From VFKU01 sp964620045 (lineage in GTDB: Bacteria; Hydrogenedentota; Hydrogenedentia; Hydrogenedentales; GCA-2746185), in contig CAZUJL010000013.1 of assembly GCA_964620045.1 (NCBI GenBank), forward strand, positions 1 to 64,000: DNA of 64,000 nt. The letters run 5' to 3'. Shown in pieces: positions 8,057 through 17,151 of the stretch. The position numbers were made by a program, and so were the translations under genes. Every line of letters starts with the position of its first letter. Positions within the stretch are counted from its first letter, which is position 1. Under the pieces are notes generated by a model. That model did no database searches and was not told where the DNA came from. It was given only the letters and a program-made list of their open reading frames with translations.

Positions 8057-9221
8057 CGGTGGTCAATTCGCGGTTCGCTCTTTCAATCGCATCCAGTACA
8101 AAGCTCCGCGCGTTCGTCTCGGTAACATTCCACTCATCCTGCGCCGTCCCGCGATTCAACCGCCAGTCGAAATTCCAAACGGCGGCAAGGGCTACCTTGT
8201 GCTGGACGAAGGCTGTGAGCATCGCGTCGAATTGTTCGCGCGTGGACGCGTCGGCGCCGGGCGCGCCGAATTCGCCGATGAACAGAGCTTTCTTCGCTGA
8301 CCGCGCGGCTTCGACACAGACCGCCACGAGTTCGTCGTGCGTCGCCATATGGTCCGGTGCGAAGCGCGGTGTGGTGACGTCGTCGCGGTACTGATGCACG
8401 CTAATGACGTTGACGGGATCTGGCGTGACGCGCGCGAGATTGGCCTGCATCTCGGCGTACGAATCGAGCGGCGCCCACACGCCCTCCAGCCGCAAGCGTT
8501 CCGATGGCGGCCGTGGCAGGCTGTTGCCTGTCGTTATTGGACGTATCGGATCGACCTCGCGCACGGCCTCACCGAAGGCGCGCCACGCGACGACCATGTC
8601 CGCCGTCTTTGGCTCATCCGCGGCCGAGCGTTCGGCCGGCGTGCCGAGTTCCGGCACGATCGGCGGCCGCGCCTGCACGTCCGCCGCGAGGCTGAACTCA
8701 TTGCCCAGTTCCCACACCCACACCGCCGGCGAATCCGCATATCGTCGCGCGACCGTGTGTGTGTATTCGCGCATAAAGGCGATCGTTTTACTGTCGGTTC
8801 TCCCCCACGCGTTTACGGGTTCGCCGACGAGGTCCGGCACGGCCGAGATCGCCCAGTGCAGGCTCAGCACCAGACCGATGCCGTGCCGCTCGGCTGCGCG
8901 CACGACGCCGTCCAGTCGCGCAAAATAGGCCTCGGGCTCGTTGATATACAGGGCGTAATCCTTGGGCCAATACGGACTCGCCGCGATGCGCGCGAACGGA
9001 ATTTTGTGTCGCGCGAGCGCCGCAAACGATTCCTCGTAGCTCGTGTCCGCCGGATTCGCCATCACGCGCCAGAAGGCATCGGCGACGTTCACGCCGATCG
9101 CGCGATACGGCTTGCCGTCGCGCAGCAGCGTGCCGTCGGCGCCGACGGTCAGGGGCGCCTGCGCCGCGGCCGTACACGCGACTAATAAGACGCCAAAAAC
9201 GATGAAATAAATTGACCGCAT
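8046..9221 (-). CDS. Secreted GH5-like glycoside hydrolase
   Basis: 391 residues with signal peptide (about 1-20, ...ACTAAA|QAP). A TIM-barrel glycosidase of the GH5/clan-A type: the acid/base Glu is Glu175 in VWELGNEF and the nucleophile is Glu317 in FIGEFG. Their spacing fits beta-strands 4 and 7. Other barrel landmarks are GVNVADAFW, SLHWAIS and VHQYRDD. Mannanase or cellulase-like substrates are likely, but specificity cannot be read. Overlaps folK by 11 bases; divergent from the Sel1 gene at 9447. Confidence 0.8.
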   Translation of the reverse strand: MRSIYFIVFGVLLVACTAAAQAPLTVGADGTLLRDGKPYRAIGVNVADAFWRVMANPADTSYEESFAALARHKIPFARIAASPYWPKDYALYINEPEAYFARLDGVVRAAERHGIGLVLSLHWAISAVPDLVGEPVNAWGRTDSKTIAFMREYTHTVARRYADSPAVWVWELGNEFSLAADVQARPPIVPELGTPAERSAADEPKTADMVVAWRAFGEAVREVDPIRPITTGNSLPRPPSERLRLEGVWAPLDSYAEMQANLARVTPDPVNVISVHQYRDDVTTPRFAPDHMATHDELVAVCVEAARSAKKALFIGEFGAPGADASTREQFDAMLTAFVQHKVALAAVWNFDWRLNRGTAQDEWNVTETNARSFVLDAIERANRELTTDEK

Positions 9222-9446
9222 ACCGCGCCTTCAGTCCATTGATGACTTGGACAGTGCACCAAACCCCGGCAGCGTCTCAAGAAGTGCGCCGCATCCGCAA
9301 CTCCCGCAATCCGCCACGCAGGCAATAATTCTCTCGATGTTTTCGCCCGCGCAGCATGGAAATCGCGCTTGTGGCGCTTTACCATTTATATCCGCGTTGA
9401 ATAGGCGGAGTACGTCCGCCGTCGATTCGATGCACACGAGGTCCTT

Positions 9447-10754
9447 ATGCCGCGCGGCCGCTTTGTCGGATCATTTCGATATGCCTTGGTTGTTGCGTTA
9501 TCCGTCACGTTTGCAACAACCGCCCAAACCCCAGATCCGGCCAAGGCAGCCGCGTATTATAAGGAAGGCCAAGACTTGCTGGCTGCGGGCGATGCGGCCA
9601 ATGCGATGAAGAAATTTCTTGACGCGGCGCAACTCTCCAGCGGCGACGCGGAGAACGAGATCGGCAAGCTGTACCTCTTCGGGAACGGTGTGGATCAAAG
9701 CAGCGACGAAGCGACCTATTGGTTCAATCGTTCCGCGCAAAACGGCAACATCCGCGGCATGACTAATCTTGGGCTGATGTACTTCGGTGATCGCGGCTAC
9801 CGTGCCGACTTCGACAAAGCCGCCGAGTGGCTCGGCAAAGCGGCTGAACAGGGTCAGCCCGTCGCGCAATGGAAGCTCGGAACGCTGTATCAAGTTGGGC
9901 AAGGTGTGGCGCAAGATGCCGCCAAGGCGGCTGAGTGGTTTGCGAAGTCCGCGGAGCAGGGAAATGCCGAGGCGCAGAACGAGTTGGGGTTGTCGTACTT
10001 GAACGGTACAGGCGTCCCCAAGGACCTGGAAAAGGCCCTGCACTTGTTCACCGATGCCGCGGACCAAGGTCAATCGATGGCTTCGTATCAGATCGCGTTG
10101 TACTACGAAGATGGAAAGGGAATGAAAAAGGATCATGTAAAGGCTTTCCAGTGGTACCTCAAATCCGCACAAGATGGAAATAAAGACGCGCAAATTTTCG
10201 TGGGCGATCGCTACATCGCTGGCTCCAAACGGGCCGGCGTGGCTCAAGACGTCAACACGGGGATAGAGTGGTACAAGAAAGCCATGGTAGGGCGCGAGCC
10301 GCGCATGGTGGCCCTCATTGCCACGCGCATGTTGGACAATACCTCCCCGATGTTCGACCCCAAGACCGCGCTGGCGTTGTATACCGAGTCGGCGAAGGCC
10401 GGCGATGCGGTCGCGCAATTCCACCTTGCGAATATATGCCGGCCCGGCGTGACGGATCTCTTGTACCAGGATCCAACGTTTTCGGAGAAGGATCCTGCCA
10501 AGGCCGTCGAATTCCTGCAGGCGTCCGCAGCACAAGGCTTCATGCCGGCGCTTAGTGATCTCGCCGAGATGTATCTCGCGGGTGACTGTGTTGAGAAAAG
10601 CCCGCTCAATGCCTATGTGTTTGCTGTGCTCGCGATCGAACGCGGAGCGCCTTGGGCGGAAGCGGAACGGGACAAAGCGGCTGCCGAACTAACGCCAGCC
10701 CAACTCGAAGAAGCGAAGGCGGAGATCGAACGCAGGAAAGCCAACTGGAAATGA
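9447..10754 (+). CDS. Secreted Sel1-repeat protein A
   Basis: 435 residues: an N-terminal signal sequence or anchor (about 1-27), then an array of roughly 36-residue Sel1-like (TPR-type) repeats with the G-x-x-x-A...W-x-x-x-A-A-E-Q-G pattern. Such solenoids are protein-interaction scaffolds; no enzymatic motif is seen. GAGG about five bases upstream supports ATG 9447. First of three plus-strand Sel1 genes; its stop overlaps the next start (ATGA). Probably periplasmic. Confidence 0.85.
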   Translation: MPRGRFVGSFRYALVVALSVTFATTAQTPDPAKAAAYYKEGQDLLAAGDAANAMKKFLDAAQLSSGDAENEIGKLYLFGNGVDQSSDEATYWFNRSAQNGNIRGMTNLGLMYFGDRGYRADFDKAAEWLGKAAEQGQPVAQWKLGTLYQVGQGVAQDAAKAAEWFAKSAEQGNAEAQNELGLSYLNGTGVPKDLEKALHLFTDAADQGQSMASYQIALYYEDGKGMKKDHVKAFQWYLKSAQDGNKDAQIFVGDRYIAGSKRAGVAQDVNTGIEWYKKAMVGREPRMVALIATRMLDNTSPMFDPKTALALYTESAKAGDAVAQFHLANICRPGVTDLLYQDPTFSEKDPAKAVEFLQASAAQGFMPALSDLAEMYLAGDCVEKSPLNAYVFAVLAIERGAPWAEAERDKAAAELTPAQLEEAKAEIERRKANWK

Positions 10755-11899
10755 CTCTACCGCGCCGATATGCCGTTGTATTGATGTTGATCGTGTCTGT
10801 GTGTGCTCTCGCCCAGGAAAACGCTGTGTCCCCCGAAGCCAAAGCCTTGTATGAAGATGCGGAGAAATTGGCAGAGGCGGGAAAGTTCGCCGAGGCGCAG
10901 TCGAAGCTGAAGAAGTCCGCCGAACTCGGCTACGCCGTGGCGCAATTCGAACTGGGCAAGGCATTCCAATCCGTTGGACAATCCGCCGAGGCGATCAAGT
11001 GGTTCGAAGCGGCCGGCAACCAGGGAAATTTCGACGCCATGCACGCGCTCGGCCGGCTCTATGCCAGTGGCGCGGCGGATGTTCCGAGGAATCTGCTGAA
11101 GGCCAAAGAATGGTTGGAGAAGTCGGCAGCGACGGGTAACGCCGAAGGCAACACATTGGTCGGGATTCTGTTTGAGAATTACCCGATGGGTGAGAACATG
11201 AAGTGGGCCCTGCATCACCTGCAGATCGCCGCCGACATGGGCTACGCGCCGGCGCAGGCGGAACTGGGCCGGCTCTACATCGAAGGCAAGGATGTCCAGC
11301 ACGACAACGCGAAAGCGCTCGACTTGTTGAACAAAGCGGCGGCGCAGCAGTATGCGCAGGCGGAGTTTATGTTGGGGATACTCAACGGCACCGGCGGCGC
11401 GGGTCTGAAAGCGAACGTGTTCGAAGCGCAGTCGCTGTTCGACAAGGCCGCCGCGCATGGCGACGCGAACATGAAGATCGACGTCGCCATGTGTTACATG
11501 ACGGCGCGTGGCGTCATCTACTTGCCCGACAAGGCGATTGCGTTGCTTACGCCCTTGGCCGACCAAGGTCACTTGGAGGCGCAGACACTGCTCGGCGAGA
11601 TCTACTGCCGCGATGAGCTCGTGCTGAAGCCGAACTATCCGAAAGCCTTTGAACTCTTTAAAAGTGCCGCGGACAAAGGACACATTCGCGCGCAGATCAA
11701 CCTCGCGAAGATGTACTTCAACGGCCTCGGCACAAAACAGGACTACCAGCAGGCGTACTATTGGGCCAAGATTGCGATGATTAAGGACAAGCTGGGCGCC
11801 TACCAACTCGTGGACGCCGCAGCCAAGCAACTAACTCAGCAGCAGATGTCTGAATTAGATGGTTTCGTACAGCTCTGGTTGGCCTCACGGCCATTTTAA
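10751..11899 (+). CDS. Secreted Sel1-repeat protein B
   Basis: 382 residues. ATG 10751 overlaps the stop of protein A by four bases and begins a good signal peptide (MTLPRRYAVVLMLIVSVCALAQ). The longer reading frame starting at 10652 lies inside gene A and is not used. The body is Sel1 repeats (AQAELGRLYIEGKDVQHDNAKAL and similar) with no catalytic motif. Probable scaffold co-expressed with A and C. Confidence 0.85.
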   Translation: MTLPRRYAVVLMLIVSVCALAQENAVSPEAKALYEDAEKLAEAGKFAEAQSKLKKSAELGYAVAQFELGKAFQSVGQSAEAIKWFEAAGNQGNFDAMHALGRLYASGAADVPRNLLKAKEWLEKSAATGNAEGNTLVGILFENYPMGENMKWALHHLQIAADMGYAPAQAELGRLYIEGKDVQHDNAKALDLLNKAAAQQYAQAEFMLGILNGTGGAGLKANVFEAQSLFDKAAAHGDANMKIDVAMCYMTARGVIYLPDKAIALLTPLADQGHLEAQTLLGEIYCRDELVLKPNYPKAFELFKSAADKGHIRAQINLAKMYFNGLGTKQDYQQAYYWAKIAMIKDKLGAYQLVDAAAKQLTQQQMSELDGFVQLWLASRPF

Positions 11900-11907
11900 G
11901 GGGACAT

Positions 11908-13059
11908 ATGAAAATAATTCCTATTACGACCGCATTTACGTTTTCGTTGATTTGTTCAATGGCCATTTACGCACAGGAGAACACCGTGTCGAATCAGCTT
12001 GGCACCACCGCCTACGAAACAGGAATGTCGATTCTCAAGATCGTGCAGGATCCTGTTACTGCCAGCAGCGTTGACGCGGCTGGGATGTACAAAGTGGCGG
12101 CGGAGGCGTTCGCCAAGGGCGTCGAACAAGGCAACTCGGATTGCGCGAATGAGCTTGGCAAGCTGTACATGCAGGGCCTCGGTGTGGCTTGGGATCCCGT
12201 GAAGGCACGTGATTTGTTCCAGCAGTCGGCGGACGGCGGCAACATGCGCGGCATGACGAACCTCGGGATGATGTATAAGGGCTATCGCGGGATTCCGTCG
12301 GATTGGGAGATGGCGGCGAAGTGGCTGACCAAGGCCGCAGAACTGGGATTCGCGATGGCGCAGTATGAACTCGCCGAGCAGTATGCTTATGGCCTCGGCG
12401 TCGAACGGGACCACAAAAAGGCGTTTGCGTGGTTTTCCAAGTCTGCTGAACAGGGTTTTCCAAAGGCACAACTTGAAGTCGCGTATTACTACCTGGATGA
12501 CGACGGTCGTGGCGCCGTAAAGAACGATTTGAAACTTGGCACGGAGTGGCTGCAAAAGGCAGCCAAATCAGGAGATCCCGCAGTTCAGGCCGATGTCGCC
12601 GCTCTCTTTCTGGTCGAGAATGATCCGATGTACGACCCAAGCATCGCGGCGGTAATACTGCCCGACGCGGCGAGGGCGGGGAACTGGCATGCGCAGTATC
12701 TACTCGGAAAGCTTTATTACGAGGGACTTGCTGTAAAGAGGGACGACGCGGTCGCTTTCAAGTTGCTCAACGCATCCGCGGGGCAGGGGCGTCCAGAAGC
12801 ACTTGCGCTGATCGCCGGCATGTACCTGCGGGGTGAAGGCACGGAAAAGAATCCGCAGGCGGCATATGTATGCGCCGAGATGGCGGCCGATGGTGGCTGG
12901 CCGTTTGCGACGTTGGAACGCGAGGACGCCATCAAGCTAATGACTCCGGAGCAGTTGGAACAAGCCAAAGCCGTGGTCGAGCAGCGAAAAGCGGCTAACG
13001 CGCAACGGCGCGAAGCCGAGCAGGGAAAACTGAATCCGAAGGCGCCCGACAAGAAGTAG
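11908..13059 (+). CDS. Secreted Sel1-repeat protein C
   Basis: 383 residues with signal peptide (about 1-23, ending MAIYAQ) and Sel1 repeats to about residue 350, then a charged, Lys/Glu-rich C-terminal tail. AAGGGGACAT immediately precedes the ATG. A segment close to protein A (RGMTNLGMMYKGYRG against RGMTNLGLMYFGDRG) shows that A and C are paralogues. Third gene of the operon, eight bases after B. No terminator hairpin was recognised downstream. Confidence 0.85.
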   Translation: MKIIPITTAFTFSLICSMAIYAQENTVSNQLGTTAYETGMSILKIVQDPVTASSVDAAGMYKVAAEAFAKGVEQGNSDCANELGKLYMQGLGVAWDPVKARDLFQQSADGGNMRGMTNLGMMYKGYRGIPSDWEMAAKWLTKAAELGFAMAQYELAEQYAYGLGVERDHKKAFAWFSKSAEQGFPKAQLEVAYYYLDDDGRGAVKNDLKLGTEWLQKAAKSGDPAVQADVAALFLVENDPMYDPSIAAVILPDAARAGNWHAQYLLGKLYYEGLAVKRDDAVAFKLLNASAGQGRPEALALIAGMYLRGEGTEKNPQAAYVCAEMAADGGWPFATLEREDAIKLMTPEQLEQAKAVVEQRKAANAQRREAEQGKLNPKAPDKK

Positions 13060-13121
13060 CGGGCGCATGCTTTTACTCCGCCGCGCGCATTCCCTGCCAG
13101 CGATTGGGATGCGCATCTGTC

Positions 13122-13931
13122 TCAGGCGCCGGCTTGAATCAACACCGGCTTGTCTTTGATGGATTTTCGCTCCCGAAGCGCGAGCAGGTCGGCGATGCTG
13201 TTGACGACGTGATCGGGCTGATAGGCGTAACGCTTGAGATCAGCCGAATTCGAACCGCCCGTAAGCACAAGGACCGTCTCGTAGCCCATCTGCACGCCGC
13301 CGAGGATATCCGTCTCCATCGTGTCCCCCACCATCACCGTCTCGCTCGCGGTGAGCCCCAGTGCCTTGCGCGCCGCGCGCATCATGATCGGGCTCGGCTT
13401 GCCCACGCTGAAGGCCTCGACGCCGGTCGCCTTTTCGATCATGGCCGTGATCGCGCCGCAGCCGGGCCGCATGCCGTGCTGTGTCGGACAATTCGGGTCC
13501 GGATTGGTCGCCACCAGTTTGCTGCCCTTCATCACGTTGTTTACGGCGCTCTCGATCATCTCAAACGTGATCGTGCGCCCCTCGCCCACCACGACGTAAT
13601 CGGCGTCGCTTTCGACGATGCCGTACCCGTGGGCGTGCAGCGCGTTCAGCAGGCCACCTTCGCCGATGACGTACGCCGTGCCGTGCGGCTTCTGGTGCGC
13701 GAGGAACTGCGCCGTCGCCATCGCGCAGGTAAAAATATGTTCCTCCTCGACGAGAAAACCCATGCGCCGCAGTTTGATTGCCACGTCGCGCGCGGTGCGC
13801 TGGCTGTTGTTCGTCAAAAAGATGAACGGCGTATCCGTCTCGCGCAGTTGATTCACAAACTCCACCGCGCCGGGAATCGGCTGCATGCCGCGATAAATGA
13901 CACCGTCCATGTCCAACAGATATCCACGCAT
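13122..13931 (-). CDS. HAD-IIA phosphatase (NagD-like)
   Basis: 269 residues, normal for the NagD/4-nitrophenylphosphatase group of HAD hydrolases. Motif I is LDMDGVIYRG with nucleophile and general-acid Asp, motif II FLTNNS, the cap is the class-IIA C2 type, the Lys of motif III is in GKPSP, and motif IV is VGDTMETDI. Substrate cannot be read; relatives act on nucleotides or sugar phosphates. A leader with two stem-loops precedes it (separate entry). Confidence 0.88.
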   Translation of the reverse strand: MRGYLLDMDGVIYRGMQPIPGAVEFVNQLRETDTPFIFLTNNSQRTARDVAIKLRRMGFLVEEEHIFTCAMATAQFLAHQKPHGTAYVIGEGGLLNALHAHGYGIVESDADYVVVGEGRTITFEMIESAVNNVMKGSKLVATNPDPNCPTQHGMRPGCGAITAMIEKATGVEAFSVGKPSPIMMRAARKALGLTASETVMVGDTMETDILGGVQMGYETVLVLTGGSNSADLKRYAYQPDHVVNSIADLLALRERKSIKDKPVLIQAGA

Positions 13932-14020
13932 AAAGCGACACTCCCCCCGGTGCTTGTCCGGGCGTTACTGCCTGAGCGATCAGTTTCCCCCTGATCCCCG
14001 CGAGCGCCTTGGGCACACGG
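13932..14020 (-). promoter_or_regulatory. Structured leader of the HAD phosphatase gene
   Basis: On the minus strand upstream of the HAD start, two perfect stem-loops occur in succession: GATCAG/CTGATC (13978-13996, 7-base loop) and CCCGG/CCGGG (13946-13962, 7-base loop). The second abuts the G-rich RBS (GGGGGGAG, about 10 bases before the ATG), so it could gate translation. It matches no riboswitch class I can recall. The stems are visible; regulation is inference. Confidence 0.35.
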
Positions 14021-14544
14021 CAATGACGGAACATCGGCCCGCGCGCTCGCTGCGATAACTACGCAATCACTATGCCTGCGAATCATTTGATGACCATAAG
14101 CCCATTGATAGAAACAGGTTAAGAAAAAAGTGCACGGCGTGCGGTGTCAATAATCTCCTTCATTCCGGATGTTTCTGCGGGAAAATCCCACTGATTTGTA
14201 AGCTTCGTTTCGCCGCGCACCCCTGTTTTGCTTGCGTTGAAGTGTGCGCACCCGGATTGAGGTGTAGGGATGTGCTGGGAATATAGGAAACCCGAATAAA
14301 TCGGCTGATCACGCGCGGCACGAACTATGCTCGTTCGATCGCATTCCTCGTCGACCTGGGGTAATTCGGAGGAAGCGAACGTAGATGCGAAATATCCACA
14401 CACCCACTGCACGCGCCGTTTGAAACTCAATCGGCTCACGTATTCCCGACCAGCATTGATTCGGCCCGCGGCCCAGCGAAATGGTTTCGCTTCGATTCCC
14501 GCCGAAACACAACAAGTGCACGACACGAAAAAAGGATGACGACC
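14021..14544. other. Remainder of divergent intergenic region
   Basis: Between the HAD gene and the small secreted protein at 14545. It must hold the rightward promoter, but no convincing -35/-10 pair was found. A minus-strand frame at 14119-14526 has no signal peptide, RBS or recognisable motif and is not called. Confidence 0.4.
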
Positions 14545-14991
14545 ATGAAAACGTTTATGACGAGTTTCGCGATTGCGGCGATGTTGCTCGCCGTTCCGGT
14601 GTTTGCTGCGGACAGCAAAGGCACGCTCGATGGCAAAAGCTATGCCGTGGTGGTGAAGTCGGCCGATGGCAAGACGACCAACGACGATACCATCGTGTTC
14701 AAGGACGGTAAGGTCGAGTGGGCCCTGTCAAAGGCCGAAGGGTTCACACCGGCGGTCTACACAGCGAAGACCGCGGGCACGGAAACGCACATTGTTGCCG
14801 AGCTGAAAAACACCAAGGGCGCGACGCAAAAACTCGAGGCGATGATCAATGGCGATAAGATGACGGGTTCCATTGAGGCCAAGGAAAACGGCACCGCAAA
14901 GCCCTCTCGCATGCTGATTTCGCCGAAGCCGGCCAAGACCGCCGCGGCCGCTCCGGCGCCCGGTGCAACGCCCGCACCCACGCACAACTAG
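14545..14991 (+). CDS. Small secreted protein, unknown
   Basis: 148 residues. ATG 14545 has AAAGGA eight bases upstream and starts a strong signal peptide (MKTFMTSFAIAAMLLAVPVFA|ADS). The mature part is a small beta-rich domain of about 95 residues (KGTLDGKSYAVVVKSADG, IVFKDGKVEWALSKAEGF) followed by an Ala/Pro-rich tail. ATG 14536 falls inside the RBS and is rejected. Not assigned to a family. Ends at a strong terminator shared with the convergent Sel1 gene. Confidence 0.75.
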   Translation: MKTFMTSFAIAAMLLAVPVFAADSKGTLDGKSYAVVVKSADGKTTNDDTIVFKDGKVEWALSKAEGFTPAVYTAKTAGTETHIVAELKNTKGATQKLEAMINGDKMTGSIEAKENGTAKPSRMLISPKPAKTAAAAPAPGATPAPTHN

Positions 14992-15020
14992 CGGCGATTG
15001 CGCGTACAGCGGTGTGAAGG

Positions 15021-15066
15021 TCGGCTCGGCCCGTTCAACACGGGCCGGGCCGAACCGTTATTTTTT
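15021..15066 (+). terminator. Intrinsic terminator between convergent genes
   Basis: A 13-bp stem (15021-15033 with 15041-15053, one T-G wobble) with a 7-base loop, followed after four bases by TTATTTTTT. It terminates the small secreted gene and touches the end of the convergent Sel1 gene, whose stop is at 15058-15060. Confidence 0.85.
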
Positions 15067-17004
15067 GCGTGCTGCGACCCACGCCGCGGCCTGACGTTGC
15101 GCCTCGGCGATTTCCGCCGCGCTCATTCGACTTGCCGCGAGATCGCGATTGCCCGGTGCGGCCTGGGTCTTTCCGTAGTCGGCCGCGATCGAGGACCACA
15201 TGTAGGCCTTCACGTTGTTCTTTGGCACACCCTCACCGCGCAGATAGAGCAGCCCAAGATTGGCCATCCCCATCGCGTTGCCTTGTTGCGCGGCGCGCTC
15301 GAGCATCACTGCCGCATTCGCGAAGTTTTGGGCGACGCCTTTGCCCGTCATATACATGCCGCCGATGTACGCTTGCGCCTGCGCGTCGCCGAGCTCCGCA
15401 GCGCGCGAGTAGCACGCGGCCGCGCTCGCGAAGTCCTGCGGGACGCTCTTGGCGAACTCGTAACACATTCCCAGTCCGACCAGCCCGAGTGCATTGTTCT
15501 GCTGCGCTGATTTCGTAAACCACTCAAAGGCCTTCGCGTGATCCTGCGCTACGCCGTCGCCGTTGTAATAGAGCGTAGCCAGTTCCGCCTGCGCCCGCGC
15601 GTCGCCTTTCTCGGCGGCTCGAGTGAACAGTGTGAACGCGGTCTTCGAATCTTTGGCGACGCCGCGGTTGCCGCGGGCCGCAAGCACACCGAGGGCGTAC
15701 TCCGCCTCTGTATTTCCTTGCTTTACTGCCTTCATATACGTGTCAACCGCCATGGCGGCATCCACCGGCGTGCCTTCGCCATTGAGATACATTTCCGCGA
15801 GATTGACTTGCGCCGTCGCGACTCCTGCCGCAGAGGCCGCGGTGAGGTGTTGCAATGCGGTGGCAAAGTCCTGCGGCATGCCGTGCCCACGGCGCGCCAT
15901 CAGGCCGAGATTTGCCGTACCCTTGGCGCTGGCCTTCATCGCTGATTTCTTGAACAGCTCCACGGCCTTAGTAATATCCTTCGGCACGCCCACGCCCGCG
16001 TAGTACAACGATCCTAGATCGTTCTGCGCTTCCGCGTCGCCGGCCTCGGCCGCTTTGCCAAACCACACGGCGGCCTGCGCGGCATCCTCCGGGATGCCGA
16101 GGCCGCGCAGATAGGCCCTCCCAAGCTCATACTGTGCGGCCACATCGCCTTGCTCCGCGGCCTTGCGCAGCCAGTCGGCGGCGGCTTTGTCGTCTCGCGG
16201 AACGACATCGCCCGCGCTGTAAAACAGGGCGACCTGGCGCTGTGCCTTGGTGTAGTTCTGCGCCGCCGCTTTGGAGTACCACTGGAATGCCGCTGATGGA
16301 TCTTTAGTAATCCCGATCCCGAGCAGGTATTTGTTGCCAAGCATGTACTGGGCTTCGGCATCGCCCAGGTCTGCTGCTTTTGCGTAGTACTCGACGGCCT
16401 TCTCCGCATCCTTCGGCATTCCGTTGCCGGATTCGCTCATGGCCGCGAGACGTTTTAGCGAATAGACATCTCCCTTTTCGGCGCCACCCTTGTACCAACT
16501 CGCGGCGTTTCGGAGGTCTTGCGGGACAAGTTCGCCGGCTTCGAACAAATGCCCCATGCTGCCGTTGGCCGAGATCCATCCGCCGATCGCCGCGAGCCGA
16601 TAGTACTCGATGGCTTTCTTGCCGTCTTTGGGCACACCCAGGCCATGTTCATACAAGACACCTATATTCGATTGCGCGATGTTCCAGCCCTGGTCCGCCG
16701 CCTTCTTATACCACTCCATGGCTTTGGCGTAATCCTGCGGAACGCCTAATCCGTTGTGGTACATATAGCCCATCTGGCTCTGTGCGAGGCCGTACCCCGT
16801 TTCTGCGGCCTTCGTCAGCGACTTCAATGCGTTCGCGTAGTCCTTCGCCTCGACGAGTTTCAGGCCTTCTTCATACAGCTTCACCACTTCCGCGGGCGGA
16901 TCAGTATTGGTCTGTGCCATCGATGCTTCCATGGTTATGGTCAGGAGGAACGCTGCAACGTTCGCGGACCTAAAAAATCTACCGAACGGACTCGGTGCAT
17001 TCAT
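15058..17004 (-). CDS. Large secreted Sel1-repeat protein D
   Basis: 648 residues. ATG 17004 has GAGGAG six bases upstream; the in-frame TTG at 17022 lies before that RBS and is rejected. Signal peptide about 1-31 (...AAFLLTITMEASMAQ). The rest is an almost uninterrupted run of about fifteen Sel1 repeats, many with the GLGVPQDYAKAMEWYKKAA consensus, and a short C-terminal helix. Larger and more regular than proteins A-C nearby. Likely a periplasmic scaffold; partner unknown. Confidence 0.88.
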   Translation of the reverse strand: MNAPSPFGRFFRSANVAAFLLTITMEASMAQTNTDPPAEVVKLYEEGLKLVEAKDYANALKSLTKAAETGYGLAQSQMGYMYHNGLGVPQDYAKAMEWYKKAADQGWNIAQSNIGVLYEHGLGVPKDGKKAIEYYRLAAIGGWISANGSMGHLFEAGELVPQDLRNAASWYKGGAEKGDVYSLKRLAAMSESGNGMPKDAEKAVEYYAKAADLGDAEAQYMLGNKYLLGIGITKDPSAAFQWYSKAAAQNYTKAQRQVALFYSAGDVVPRDDKAAADWLRKAAEQGDVAAQYELGRAYLRGLGIPEDAAQAAVWFGKAAEAGDAEAQNDLGSLYYAGVGVPKDITKAVELFKKSAMKASAKGTANLGLMARRGHGMPQDFATALQHLTAASAAGVATAQVNLAEMYLNGEGTPVDAAMAVDTYMKAVKQGNTEAEYALGVLAARGNRGVAKDSKTAFTLFTRAAEKGDARAQAELATLYYNGDGVAQDHAKAFEWFTKSAQQNNALGLVGLGMCYEFAKSVPQDFASAAACYSRAAELGDAQAQAYIGGMYMTGKGVAQNFANAAVMLERAAQQGNAMGMANLGLLYLRGEGVPKNNVKAYMWSSIAADYGKTQAAPGNRDLAASRMSAAEIAEAQRQAAAWVAARKK

Positions 17005-17151
17005 CTCGATCTCCTCGATCAATCAGGCCATGCTATGCACTTCGAGTGCGGCGCATCAACCGCGTGAAGAAGACGGAGATTTAGAGCCGTTTATTCAGGT
17101 AGACGAATAAGACAGACGAATGCACACGGGATGCATTCGTGACGGGTGTGA

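Noticed and set aside
9231..9437. Cys-rich minus-strand frame of 68 codons upstream of the GH5 gene
   Set aside because: GTG start without RBS, lies in a divergent promoter region and has no recognisable domain; kept only as a remote possibility.
9498..11830. Two long minus-strand frames opposite the Sel1 genes
   Set aside because: They mirror the repetitive Sel1 coding sequence; products have no domain sense.
14119..14526. Minus-strand frame of 135 codons in the intergenic region
   Set aside because: No RBS, no motif, odd composition, and it would cover the promoter region of the small secreted protein.
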